The translations under genes were made by a program, and so were the position numbers. The notes under the pieces were generated by a model. That model saw nothing but the letters and a program-made list of their open reading frames with translations, made no database searches and was not told the origin of the DNA. This document shows, piece after piece, positions 34,271-42,837 of a stretch of DNA of 64,000 nucleotides. Origin of the DNA: Brevibacterium sp. 239c (GTDB taxonomy: Bacteria; Actinomycetota; Actinomycetes; Actinomycetales; Brevibacteriaceae); assembly GCF_900169365.1 (NCBI RefSeq), contig NZ_FXZH01000010.1, forward strand, positions 81,218 through 145,217, given 5' to 3'. The stretch's first letter is position 1, and each line of letters begins with the position of its first letter.

Positions 34271-37200
34271 GCGCTGCGAATTCCGCCGAGGCTGTCGGCC
34301 TTCTCGTCGCCAACCGCGGAGAGATCGCCTGCCGGATCATCCGCTCGGCCAAGATCCTGGGGTACCGTGCTGTGGCCGTGCAATCAGCGAACGAGGAGAC
34401 TCTGGGCACTGCGGCCGGACTGCACGTCGCACTCGCCGACGAGGTTGTCACACTCCCCGGCTTCGGTGCATCCGCGTACCTCGACCCCGAGGCCATCGTC
34501 GCAGCGGCAACGTCGGCAGGCTGCAAACTGGTTCACCCCGGGTACGGATTCCTCTCGGAGTCCCCGCGGCTCGCTGGTGCCTGCGCCGAGGCGGGACTGA
34601 CCTGGGTTGGTCCGGAGGCCGAGGCTTTGGAACTGTTCGGAGACAAGCAGGCAACTCGCGTCCGCGCCGAAGGGTTGGGAATTCCGACGCCTCCGGCCAC
34701 TGGACTGCTGGCGCTCGAGGGCGCAGGCGTCGAATCGGACCACGGTGAGGCGCTGCGAGCCACTCGCGCACTTCTCGACGCGCACCGCTCCGGAATCGCG
34801 ATCAAGGCGGTGGCAGGAGGAGGGGGCCGCGGGATCCGAATCGTCGCCGATCCGGATGAGCTCACTGGTGCCCTGCGGGCATGTGCGTCCGAGGCTGCAG
34901 CCGGTTTCGATGATGCCCGGATCTTCGCCGAGGCTCTGATCACTGGCGCTCGCCATATCGAAGTCCAGGTGATCGGCACTCCCGACGGCACCGTGGTTCT
35001 TGGAGACCGTGACTGCTCGATCCAGCGCCGGCGGCAGAAGCTCATCGAGATCGCCCCGGCTCCAGGGCTCGAAGGCGGCCTGCGGCAGAGCCTGCACAAT
35101 GACGCCGCACGACTCGTCGCTTCAGCTGACTACAGGTCCCTGGCGACCGTCGAATTTCTTGTTGCCGGGCACGAGTACTGGCTCCTCGAGGTCAACCCGC
35201 GGATTCAGGTCGAGCACACCGTCACGGAGGCAGTGACCGGACTGGATCTGGTAGCGGCGCAGCTCGATGTCGCCGCCGGGCGGACGCCTGCGGGCTTGGA
35301 AAATGTGGAGCCACGGGGTGCGGCTATCGAACTGCGCATTTCTGCTGAAACGGTCCTCAGCTCAGGAGAGCCGGCTCCCAGTACCGGCAGAATCAGCTCT
35401 TTGACGTGGCCGACGGGGCCTGGGGTGCGCATTGACACCTGGGCTGTCACTGGTGTCGCCATGGCCGGAGGATTCGACCCTCTGCTCGGTAAGATCACCG
35501 TGCACGGACACGACCTCTCCGCGGCCGTCGACGCAGCAAGGCGTGCCCTCGCCGAATTCCACACCACAGGGATCGAGACGAATGCAGGGATGCTGCAAGC
35601 GATCACCGAAGTCCTGGAACTTGGGAACTCGACAACATCGGCGTACGACGAGCATGCCGAGGAAATCGGGATTCGAGCACGAGAGAAGCATGCGGCCAAT
35701 CCGGTAGACGGCTCAGCCGCAGACTCTGTCGACCACAGTGAGCCTGAGCTGAGAGCAGGGGAGTCACTGCTGCGATCGACGATGAGCGGTGCTGTCGTGG
35801 CCGTCAGCGAGAATCGCAGCGAATACGTCCTCATCGAGGCGATGAAGATGCACCACCCGGTCACCGGTCCCAACGCTGCAGGTGTCCGTCACCTCGTCGC
35901 GGTCGGTGACCAGGTGGCGACAGGACAGCCGCTTGCCGTTCTCGTCGACGCCGAGGCGGGTGGGTTCGAAGACGTTGACCGATTTGAGCCCCATCCAGGG
36001 GTCGCCGAGGTCCAGAACAGGCATGCCGCTGTCGGAGACGAGGCGCGCGAAGACCAGCTGGCCAAGATCCGCAAGCGAGGTCGTCGAACAGTACGCGAGA
36101 ACATCGACGACCTCGTCGATTCCGGCAGCTTCGTCGAATACGGTCCACTTGTCATCGCGGCACAGACTCGCAGACGCAGTGTCGAGGACCTCATTGCCAA
36201 GACCTCGGGCGACGGCCTCATTGGGGGACCGGCGACTATTGACGGACGTGAAGTCGTCGTCATCAGCTACGACTATTCGGTTCTGGCCGGCACACAGGGC
36301 ACACGCAACCATGCGAAGACCGATCGACTGATCCAACTCGCTGAGACCAAACGGGTGCCGATCATCCTCTTCGCCGAAGGCGGAGGCGGTCGCCCCGGCG
36401 ACACTGACCGGGGGCCGAGCTCAGGCCTACAGGTTCCCACCTTCGCTTCCCTGGCCAGGCTGCGCGGCAGGGTGCCGTTGATCTCAATCGTCTCCGGCAG
36501 GACCTTCGCTGGAAATGCGGCACTTGCGGGAGTCTGCGACCTCATCATCGCCACGCCCGATGCGAATATCGGTATGGGCGGGCCGGCGATGATCGAAGGC
36601 GGAGGACTCGGTCGCTATAAGCCGGAGGACATCGGCCCGGTCGACATCCATACCACCAACGGCGTCATCGACGTTCTTGCCGACGACGAATCTGCTGCAG
36701 TGGCGATCGCCCGGGAGGCCCTCGGGATACTGAGTGGTACGGGCAGCGAAGCGCGAGCGGATGGTCGGGGTGTCGGGCGTAAGGACTCGGTCGGCGAATC
36801 ATCCGACGGCCACCTCGGCGAATCGCCCGAGGACCCCCTCAGCGAGGGGAAAGAGGAGCGAGCACGCACGGTTGTGCCGGCCGACAGGCTGCGGACCTTC
36901 GCCATCCGAGATGTCATCGACACGATTGCCGACGATGGAACATTCATCGAAGTGCGGCGGGACTATGCGCCGGGTGCGGTGACCGGATTCGTGCGAGTCG
37001 GAGGGCAGCCGCTGGCGCTCGTCGCCAATGACAACCACCACCTCGGCGGGGCGATCGACGTTGATGCGGCGCGCTCGCTCTCCCAGCATCTGAAATTGGC
37101 CCAGGATCACGGGGTCCCGGTCCTCTCGCTCATCGACACCCCTGGTTTCATGGTCGGTCCCGAGGCAGAGCGCGAACCGGGTGTGCGCGCATTCGGTGAC

Positions 37201-37560
37201 CTCTTCGTTGCGGGCGCGGCGCTGACGGTGCCGGTCGGCTCAGTCGTCATCCGCAAGGGATACGGCTTGGGTGCGATGGCTATGGCCGCGGGGGGATTCG
37301 ACGCGACCTCCTTCACCATCGCCTGGCCCAGCGGCGAGATCGGACCGATGGGACTCGAAGGGGCCGTGCGACTCGGCTATGCAAAGGAACTCGCCGCGAT
37401 TGAGGATGAAGCAGAGCGGAAGCAGCGAGAAGAGGAGCTGATTGCGGCTGAATACGAGCAGGGCAACGCAATGAGTGCGGCCATGATCTTCGACATCGAT
37501 GACGTCATCGATCCGGCCCGAACGCGCGATTGGGTGCTGACTCTGGTGCGAGGGCGGTAG
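34267..37560 (+). CDS. Single-chain biotin-dependent acyl-CoA carboxylase (BC-BCCP-CT)
   Basis: 1097-residue fusion of three modules normally on separate chains. Biotin carboxylase, residues about 10-450: ANRGEIACRIIRSAKILG, the glycine loop AVAGGGGRGIRIV, EVNPRIQVEHTVTE. Biotin carrier, about 500-560: IEAMKM with biotinyl Lys527. Carboxyltransferase, about 590-1097: VISYDYSVLAGTQG, SIVSGRTFAGNAAL, then LIDTPGFMVGPEAE and GYGLGAMAMAAGG. The order matches long-chain acyl-CoA carboxylases described in mycobacteria. A charged linker of about 50 residues (820-870) splits the CT halves. The start is TTG 34267 by overlap with the ligase stop. Substrate unknown. Confidence 0.9.
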   Translation: MSAANSAEAVGLLVANRGEIACRIIRSAKILGYRAVAVQSANEETLGTAAGLHVALADEVVTLPGFGASAYLDPEAIVAAATSAGCKLVHPGYGFLSESPRLAGACAEAGLTWVGPEAEALELFGDKQATRVRAEGLGIPTPPATGLLALEGAGVESDHGEALRATRALLDAHRSGIAIKAVAGGGGRGIRIVADPDELTGALRACASEAAAGFDDARIFAEALITGARHIEVQVIGTPDGTVVLGDRDCSIQRRRQKLIEIAPAPGLEGGLRQSLHNDAARLVASADYRSLATVEFLVAGHEYWLLEVNPRIQVEHTVTEAVTGLDLVAAQLDVAAGRTPAGLENVEPRGAAIELRISAETVLSSGEPAPSTGRISSLTWPTGPGVRIDTWAVTGVAMAGGFDPLLGKITVHGHDLSAAVDAARRALAEFHTTGIETNAGMLQAITEVLELGNSTTSAYDEHAEEIGIRAREKHAANPVDGSAADSVDHSEPELRAGESLLRSTMSGAVVAVSENRSEYVLIEAMKMHHPVTGPNAAGVRHLVAVGDQVATGQPLAVLVDAEAGGFEDVDRFEPHPGVAEVQNRHAAVGDEAREDQLAKIRKRGRRTVRENIDDLVDSGSFVEYGPLVIAAQTRRRSVEDLIAKTSGDGLIGGPATIDGREVVVISYDYSVLAGTQGTRNHAKTDRLIQLAETKRVPIILFAEGGGGRPGDTDRGPSSGLQVPTFASLARLRGRVPLISIVSGRTFAGNAALAGVCDLIIATPDANIGMGGPAMIEGGGLGRYKPEDIGPVDIHTTNGVIDVLADDESAAVAIAREALGILSGTGSEARADGRGVGRKDSVGESSDGHLGESPEDPLSEGKEERARTVVPADRLRTFAIRDVIDTIADDGTFIEVRRDYAPGAVTGFVRVGGQPLALVANDNHHLGGAIDVDAARSLSQHLKLAQDHGVPVLSLIDTPGFMVGPEAEREPGVRAFGDLFVAGAALTVPVGSVVIRKGYGLGAMAMAAGGFDATSFTIAWPSGEIGPMGLEGAVRLGYAKELAAIEDEAERKQREEELIAAEYEQGNAMSAAMIFDIDDVIDPARTRDWVLTLVRGR

Positions 37561-37608
37561 GGGAGCGGAGCACAACCTGCGGCGCGCAGAAAAATATACG
37601 CGCCACCT

Positions 37609-37637
37609 TGTTCACTGTACCGTCTAGACGGTACAGT
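37609..37637 (+). promoter_or_regulatory. Leaderless promoter covered by a perfect 24-bp palindrome
   Basis: TTGTTC (37609-37614) and TACAGT (37632-37637) are 17 nt apart, and ATG 37645 is 7 nt after the -10. Positions 37614-37637 form a perfect palindrome, ACTGTACCGTCT followed by its exact reverse complement, covering the spacer and -10. This is the classical layout of a TetR-type operator. No regulator gene is adjacent. Confidence 0.75.
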
Positions 37638-37644
37638 AGATTCC

Positions 37645-39198
37645 ATGTTCACCACACAGACACCACAACTGCGCGCTGGTCGGCGCGAATGGGCTGGCCT
37701 GGCTGTGCTGATGATCCCTGTTCTGCTCATCTCGATCGACAACACCGTCTTGGGATTCGCGATACCGGCCATCAGCACCGGCCTCCATCCCACCGGCACC
37801 CAGCTCCTCTGGATCGTCGACATCTATGCGCTCATGCTCGCGGGACTCCTCGTGGCCATGGGCAGCATCGGTGACCGGGTCGGTCGCCGCAAACTGCTCG
37901 TCGTCGGCGCCATCGGCTTCGGCCTGGCCTCGCTGCTGGCTGCGTTCTCCACTTCGCCGGAGATGCTCATGGCCGCCCGTGCGCTGCTGGGCATCTTCGG
38001 CGCCACCCTCATGCCCTCGACGCTCTCGCTCATCCGCAACATCTTCCTCAACGCCAAGGACCGCCGGGTCGCCATCGCCACCTGGTCCGCCATGTTCTCA
38101 GGCGGCGCCGCCCTCGGGCCCATCGTCGGCGGAATTCTGCTCGAGCACTTCCACTGGAGCGCGATCTTCTTCATCAACCTTCCTCTGATTGCGATCTTCA
38201 TTCCCGCCGCCATCGTGCTGTTGCCGGAGTCGCGTGACCCGAACCCGGGCCGGATCGACCCCTTGTCGATCGTGCTGTCCATGCTCACGCTCACCCCGCT
38301 CGTCTTCGCCATCAAACACGTTATGGCCGAGGGCGTGGACCTCCTCTTCTGGGCCAGCCTCATGGTGACCGCGCTTGCGGGAACCGGATTCGTTCTTCGC
38401 CAGCTCTATTCCTCGCGTCCGCTGCTCGACGTCCGGCTCTTCACCGACAAGGTCTTCAGCTCAGCAGTGGCGTCCAACCTGCTCAGCGTCATGGGCCTGG
38501 CCGGATTCCTCTATTTCGGCACCCAGCTGCTCCAGCTGGTTCTCGGCATGTCCCCGGTCGAGGCGGCGCTCGTCCTCATCCCCGGCCTTGTCACCTCGAT
38601 CGTCGCCGGCTACGCGGCGGTGCCGATCATGGCGCGAGTCCAGCCGCGCGTGGTTGTTCCCTGTGCCCTCGTGTTCAATGCAGTCGGGCTCGGGATCGTG
38701 GCCTTCTCACCCGAACATTCGGTCGCGGGCATGGTCATCTCGTTCCTCATCCTCGGCATCGGCATCGGCACGGCCGAGGTCATCACGAACGACCTCATCC
38801 TCGCGGCTGTTCCTGCGCACAAGGCGGGTGCCGCCTCGGCGATCTCCGAGACGGCCTACGAATTCGGATCGGTCATGGGAACCGCCGTCCTCGGCGGACT
38901 CTCGACTATGGTTTTCGGCTCCCACCTGCAGGCCACGCTGGGTGCCAAGGCGAGCGGTCCCGAGTTCGACACCCTTGGTTCCTCACTTGAGCATGCGAGT
39001 GCCAAAGGTGGGCAGATCGGTGATCAACTCGCCGAGGCTGCTGTTGCGTCCTTCGACCTCGGCGTCCAATGGGCGGCAGGTGCAGCGGTCGTCCTCGTCC
39101 TCATCGCTGCGGTCCTCACCACGTTCGGTCTCAAGGGCGCGGGCCGGCTCCTTCCTGGGCCAGTTGAAGAGCCTCGCATCACTGAGCCTATTTCCTGA
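37645..39198 (+). CDS. DHA2-family (EmrB/QacA) MFS efflux transporter
   Basis: 517-residue, 14-TM drug/H+ antiporter. The family motifs are present: LLISIDNTVLGFAIPAIS in TM1, LLVAMGSIGDRVGRRKLLVVG in loop 2-3, ALLGIFGATLMPSTLSLIRNIF, and motif C-like SGGAALGPIVGGILLEHFHWSAIFFINLPL. Similar proteins export quaternary ammonium compounds and dyes. No ribosome site is seen and the -10 box is 7 nt upstream, so the mRNA is probably leaderless. Expression is likely repressed through the palindrome that overlaps its promoter. Confidence 0.93.
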   Translation: MFTTQTPQLRAGRREWAGLAVLMIPVLLISIDNTVLGFAIPAISTGLHPTGTQLLWIVDIYALMLAGLLVAMGSIGDRVGRRKLLVVGAIGFGLASLLAAFSTSPEMLMAARALLGIFGATLMPSTLSLIRNIFLNAKDRRVAIATWSAMFSGGAALGPIVGGILLEHFHWSAIFFINLPLIAIFIPAAIVLLPESRDPNPGRIDPLSIVLSMLTLTPLVFAIKHVMAEGVDLLFWASLMVTALAGTGFVLRQLYSSRPLLDVRLFTDKVFSSAVASNLLSVMGLAGFLYFGTQLLQLVLGMSPVEAALVLIPGLVTSIVAGYAAVPIMARVQPRVVVPCALVFNAVGLGIVAFSPEHSVAGMVISFLILGIGIGTAEVITNDLILAAVPAHKAGAASAISETAYEFGSVMGTAVLGGLSTMVFGSHLQATLGAKASGPEFDTLGSSLEHASAKGGQIGDQLAEAAVASFDLGVQWAAGAAVVLVLIAAVLTTFGLKGAGRLLPGPVEEPRITEPIS

Positions 39199-39251
39199 GG
39201 ACGGATGGACAGGACAGATTGAGCGAGAGTCAGACCTCCTAGAACGCACGA

Positions 39252-39289
39252 GGCCCCGCGGACGATTCGATCGAATCATCCACGGGGCC
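39252..39289. terminator. Bidirectional terminator between MFS and tctA copy 2
   Basis: GGCCCCG...CGGGGCC and GGA...TCC enclose a second perfect palindrome, GATTCGATCGAATC. The plus strand continues with TTCGTCTT. It lies between two convergent genes. Confidence 0.75.
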
Positions 39290-39323
39290 CTTCGTCTTCA
39301 TGCATCAGGTTCCACTGCTCAGA

Positions 39324-40874
39324 TCATGAGCTGACCGACTCGCTGTCACGCGATGTCGCCGCGGCTGTCTTCTTCTGCCGCTGACGTGCCAACACTCGAC
39401 CGATGCCGGTGTAGAGCAGTGCGCCGATGAGGACGACATAGAGGACGATCGTGATCGGCGAGGACGCGAGGGTCGAGACATCGTTGCCCGAAGCCAGCAG
39501 GGCATCGCGCAGACTGGATTCTGCCAGTGGGCCCAGCACCATGCCGATCATCAGCGGAGCCAGCGGCACTCCGTAGCGTTTGAGCACGAAGCTGATGATG
39601 CCGATTCCCAGCAGGACCATGAGCTCGAACTGCGACGCCGAGGTGGCATAGATGCCCAGCCCGCAGAAGACTGCGATGCCACCGTAGAGGTAGGGATCCG
39701 GGATCTTGAGCAGCTTGGCCCACAGCGGAGCGAAGGGCAGGTTGATGATGAGGAGGACGACCATGGCGATGAAGAAGCTCGCCAGCAGACCCCACACAAG
39801 GTCAGGGGATCGGTCGAAGAGCAGCGGCCCTGGCTGCAGACCGTACTGACGGAACGCCGCCAACATGATCGCGGCTGTCGCTGAGATCGGCAGGCCCAAG
39901 GCCAGCAGGGCACCCATGGCGATGCCGGTCGTGGCGGAACCTGCCGACTCGGGTCCGGCCAGGCCGCGGATGGCACCCTTGTCACCGAACTTCGGATGTT
40001 CGCGTCTGGAGTCGAGTTTGCGCTCGAGACCATAGGACATGAACGTCGGCACATCTGCGCCGCCGACTGGAATCACACCGAAGGGCAGGCCGATCGCCGT
40101 CCCCCGCAGCCAGGCCGGCAGTGCCTCGCCGAATTCCTTGCGGGAGAGGAAGGGGCGACCCGAGGAGTTGATCGTGTTGTCGTTCACCTTGCGACGGATC
40201 CGGGAGGCGATGAAGAAGACCTCGCCCAGGGCCAGGATCGCGACGGTCACCGTGACCAGCGAAACCCCGTCGAAGAGTTCGGGGACACCGAAGGTGAAGC
40301 GTTCCGTTCCGGAGACCGAATCGATGCCGATGACCGAGAAGCCGATGCCGAGCACCAGAGCCATGAGGCCCTTGAGTACGGAGTCAGCGACGACCGAAGA
40401 GGTCGCAACGAACGCGAAGAGTGCGAGTGCGAAGAACTCTGCAGGACCGAAGTTCGACGAGAAGTCTGCCAATGCAGGTGCGACGAACACAACGAGACAG
40501 CAGGAGATGAAGCCGCCGATGAAGGCACCGATCGCGGCCGTCGCCAGAGCCTGCGGGGCTCGCCCGTTGCGCGCCATCTTGTGGCCTTCGAACGTCGAAG
40601 CGATCGCCGATGCCTGGCCGGGCGTGTTCATGAGAATGGCCATGGTGGAGTCACCGAAGAGACCACCGAAGTAGACGCCGGCGAACATGATGAATGCACC
40701 GGTCGGGTCGAGAGCGAAGGTCATCGGCAGCAGCAGTGCCACTGCCATCGATGACCCCAGACCCGGCAGCACGCCGACGGCGGTGCCGAGGAAGCAGCCG
40801 ACGAGAACCCACAGCAGGTTCATCGGCGTCAGCGCGTGTGTGAAGCCTTCGAAGAGGGACATGAGAGCGTCCAT
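39324..40874 (-). CDS. tctA: Tripartite tricarboxylate transporter large permease (TctA family), copy 2
   Basis: 516-residue TctA paralogue. Motifs: GTAVGVLPGLGSSMAVALLLP, YFGGLFGDSTMAILMNTPGQASAIASTFEGHKMA, FGVIPVGGADVPTFMSYGLERK, and PESAGSATTGIAMGALLALGLPISATAAIML. It shares the layout but not close sequence with copy 1, so the two systems probably take different substrates. ATG 40874 is one base after the tctB stop and is served by GGAGG; the in-frame GTG 40886 is an alternative. Last gene of a minus-strand tctC-tctB-tctA operon. Confidence 0.94.
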   Translation of the reverse strand: MDALMSLFEGFTHALTPMNLLWVLVGCFLGTAVGVLPGLGSSMAVALLLPMTFALDPTGAFIMFAGVYFGGLFGDSTMAILMNTPGQASAIASTFEGHKMARNGRAPQALATAAIGAFIGGFISCCLVVFVAPALADFSSNFGPAEFFALALFAFVATSSVVADSVLKGLMALVLGIGFSVIGIDSVSGTERFTFGVPELFDGVSLVTVTVAILALGEVFFIASRIRRKVNDNTINSSGRPFLSRKEFGEALPAWLRGTAIGLPFGVIPVGGADVPTFMSYGLERKLDSRREHPKFGDKGAIRGLAGPESAGSATTGIAMGALLALGLPISATAAIMLAAFRQYGLQPGPLLFDRSPDLVWGLLASFFIAMVVLLIINLPFAPLWAKLLKIPDPYLYGGIAVFCGLGIYATSASQFELMVLLGIGIISFVLKRYGVPLAPLMIGMVLGPLAESSLRDALLASGNDVSTLASSPITIVLYVVLIGALLYTGIGRVLARQRQKKTAAATSRDSESVSS

Positions 40875-40875
40875 A

Positions 40876-41553
40876 TCAGAAGCCACCTCCCAGGATTCCC
40901 GAAGGAAGATTGAGCCCCAGCAGCACCGCGAACGCGATGTAGACCAGGGACGAGAAAGTCAGTGCCATGGTGAGGTCGAACAGAGGACGCTTCGACCCCA
41001 TCGACCGGGCCACGCACCAGAACAGAAGAGCAGCGGCAAGGATCCACCCGGCGAACTCCAAGATGAGGGCGAACGCGGCGAAGCCGCCGGCACCCCAGGC
41101 CAGGGACACGAAGTCGCTGTGGGTGCGATGTGCGGAGTCTTCCGCCCGAGCTTCAGCAAGTGCCTTACGGTCCTGGGCCGGTTCGTCCTCTTCATGCGGG
41201 TCGAGGCGTGAGGCAGATACCGCCGAGGTGACAGGCGTCGAGAATGCCTTCTCCTCCTCCACCTCCGCGGGGAGACCATCGTAGACATCGACGGGTTCGG
41301 GATTGCGGATATAGGCGATCGCCAGCAGAACAGTGAGGATGTAGCCGACGATCATGATGATCATGGGGAAGAACTGCGGCCCCGGCTGATCGGCATCCTC
41401 GGCGACGTCCATCGTGATGATGCCGATGAGCAGGTAGGTCGAGAACCCGGCCATGATGAGGGGGACCAGGAGACCTGATCGCCCCTGCCACCAGGTCCCG
41501 GCGCCGAAGTGGCCCGTCCTGGTTCTCTTCTCCGTTGACGTATTGATGCTCAC
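40876..41553 (-). CDS. tctB: Tripartite tricarboxylate transporter small membrane subunit (TctB family), copy 2
   Basis: 225-residue membrane subunit. Hydrophobic segments: LLVPLIMAGFSTYLLIGIITM, FFPMIIMIVGYILTVLLAIAYI, FVSLAWGAGGFAAFALILEFAGWILAAALLFWCVA, and ALTFSSLVYIAFAVLLGLNL. An acidic, Glu-rich cytoplasmic loop (about residues 85-130: EVEEEKAFSTPVTS to RAEDSAH) is inserted after the second segment and makes it longer than copy 1. GTG 41553 overlaps the tctC stop (GTGA). Confidence 0.82.
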   Translation of the reverse strand: MSINTSTEKRTRTGHFGAGTWWQGRSGLLVPLIMAGFSTYLLIGIITMDVAEDADQPGPQFFPMIIMIVGYILTVLLAIAYIRNPEPVDVYDGLPAEVEEEKAFSTPVTSAVSASRLDPHEEDEPAQDRKALAEARAEDSAHRTHSDFVSLAWGAGGFAAFALILEFAGWILAAALLFWCVARSMGSKRPLFDLTMALTFSSLVYIAFAVLLGLNLPSGILGGGF

Positions 41554-42596
41554 AGTCCCAACTCCTTCAGCAGCTTCTCGATCCGAGAAGTGTCCTCCTT
41601 GACGAACTCTGCGAACTCATCACCTGTCAGCCACACGTCCGTCCATTTGTTGCGGTCGAGGGCGTCAGCCCATTCCGCGCTGTCACGAGTCTGCTTGAGG
41701 ATGTCGACAAGCTGCGAGCTCTGATCCTCGCTGATGTCGGGGGCGCCGAGGAAGCCGCGCCAGTTGGTCAGAGTCACCTTGTAACCCTGTTCCGTCATCG
41801 TGGGAACCTCGTCGTAGCCGTCGATGCGTTTCGGTGAGGCCACACCGAGAGCCTTGACGCGGCCGGCTTCGATCTGGTCCGAGACCTCGTTGAAACCACA
41901 GGACGCGAAGTCCGTTGTTCCTGAGAGCAGCGTCTGGATCGCCTCACCGCCGCCGGACTTCGGAATATAGGTGATGCCAGAGGCCGGAATATCGGAGAGC
42001 AGAGCCAGCTGAGCGATCGTGAGGTGATCGACGGAACCGGCAGAACCGCCTGTCCAGACGAACCCTTCCGGGTCCTTCTTCCAGGCGCCAACGACGTCAT
42101 CGATCGTGTTGTACGGAGAATCGGCGGCGGCGATGAGCACGTCATAGTCCTCCGCGACCCGGGCGAGCAGAGTCGTGTCGGAGAACCCGACGGGCGACTT
42201 GTTGAGCGCAATGCCGCCGACCATCGCGGTACCGGTGGCCAGGAGGGTGTCGGCCTGACCGCCCATAGTGGAGAACTTGCCGAGCCCGATGGTGCCACCG
42301 GCGCCGGGAATGTTGACGACCTGGGAGTTGTTGGCCAGGTTGTTCACCCGCATGGCCTGCTGGGTCTCGCGGGCGAACCCATCCCAACCGCCACCGGCAC
42401 CGGCAGGTGCGATGATCGTGAGGTTCGAGGAGAGATCTCCCTTGGCCGATGCTGCTTTGACCGAGTAAGCGGTGGCCGTCCCGATGGCAGCCACTGCGAT
42501 GGCACCGTAGGCGATCCGACCGAACATGCGCCGAGTCGGATGAGGCGGCTCGGACCGTGGATCTGCGCCAGGATCTGAGGCGGAATGGTTCGTCAT
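41550..42596 (-). CDS. tctC: Tripartite tricarboxylate transporter substrate-binding protein (TctC family), copy 2
   Basis: 348-residue receptor of the second TTT system. The N-terminus has a twin-arginine-like TRRMFGRIAYGAIAVAAIGTATAYSV segment and no lipobox Cys, so it may be Tat-exported or stay membrane-anchored, unlike copy 1. The mature part is typical: LTIIAPAGAGGGWDGFARETQQAM, VVNIPGAGGTIGLGKF, VWTGGSAGSVDHLTIAQLA, GITYIPKSGGGEAIQTLLSG, and LTNWRGFLGAPDIS. ATG 42596 is my choice; 42629 is in frame upstream and neither has a good ribosome site. Confidence 0.85.
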   Translation of the reverse strand: MTNHSASDPGADPRSEPPHPTRRMFGRIAYGAIAVAAIGTATAYSVKAASAKGDLSSNLTIIAPAGAGGGWDGFARETQQAMRVNNLANNSQVVNIPGAGGTIGLGKFSTMGGQADTLLATGTAMVGGIALNKSPVGFSDTTLLARVAEDYDVLIAAADSPYNTIDDVVGAWKKDPEGFVWTGGSAGSVDHLTIAQLALLSDIPASGITYIPKSGGGEAIQTLLSGTTDFASCGFNEVSDQIEAGRVKALGVASPKRIDGYDEVPTMTEQGYKVTLTNWRGFLGAPDISEDQSSQLVDILKQTRDSAEWADALDRNKWTDVWLTGDEFAEFVKEDTSRIEKLLKELGL

Positions 42597-42837
42597 TGAC
42601 CAAACTTTCATATCGGTTGTGAACTGCATGTGAGGCTCGTCATAGCTTAGGTTGATTCACGTCACAATTACTCGGTTGTGCGCACTGATCGCGTTCTGCT
42701 CATTCTGCTCACCTGGACGCGCGGGAACTGCGGAGGTGAAGTTCGCGATGTGAGGTGTCATGGGCGCACCCGTTCCCATCTATGCGCCATCGCCATCTGC
42801 GCGCCATCATCGACGTCGAGGTAGTTAGGCTGGGACC

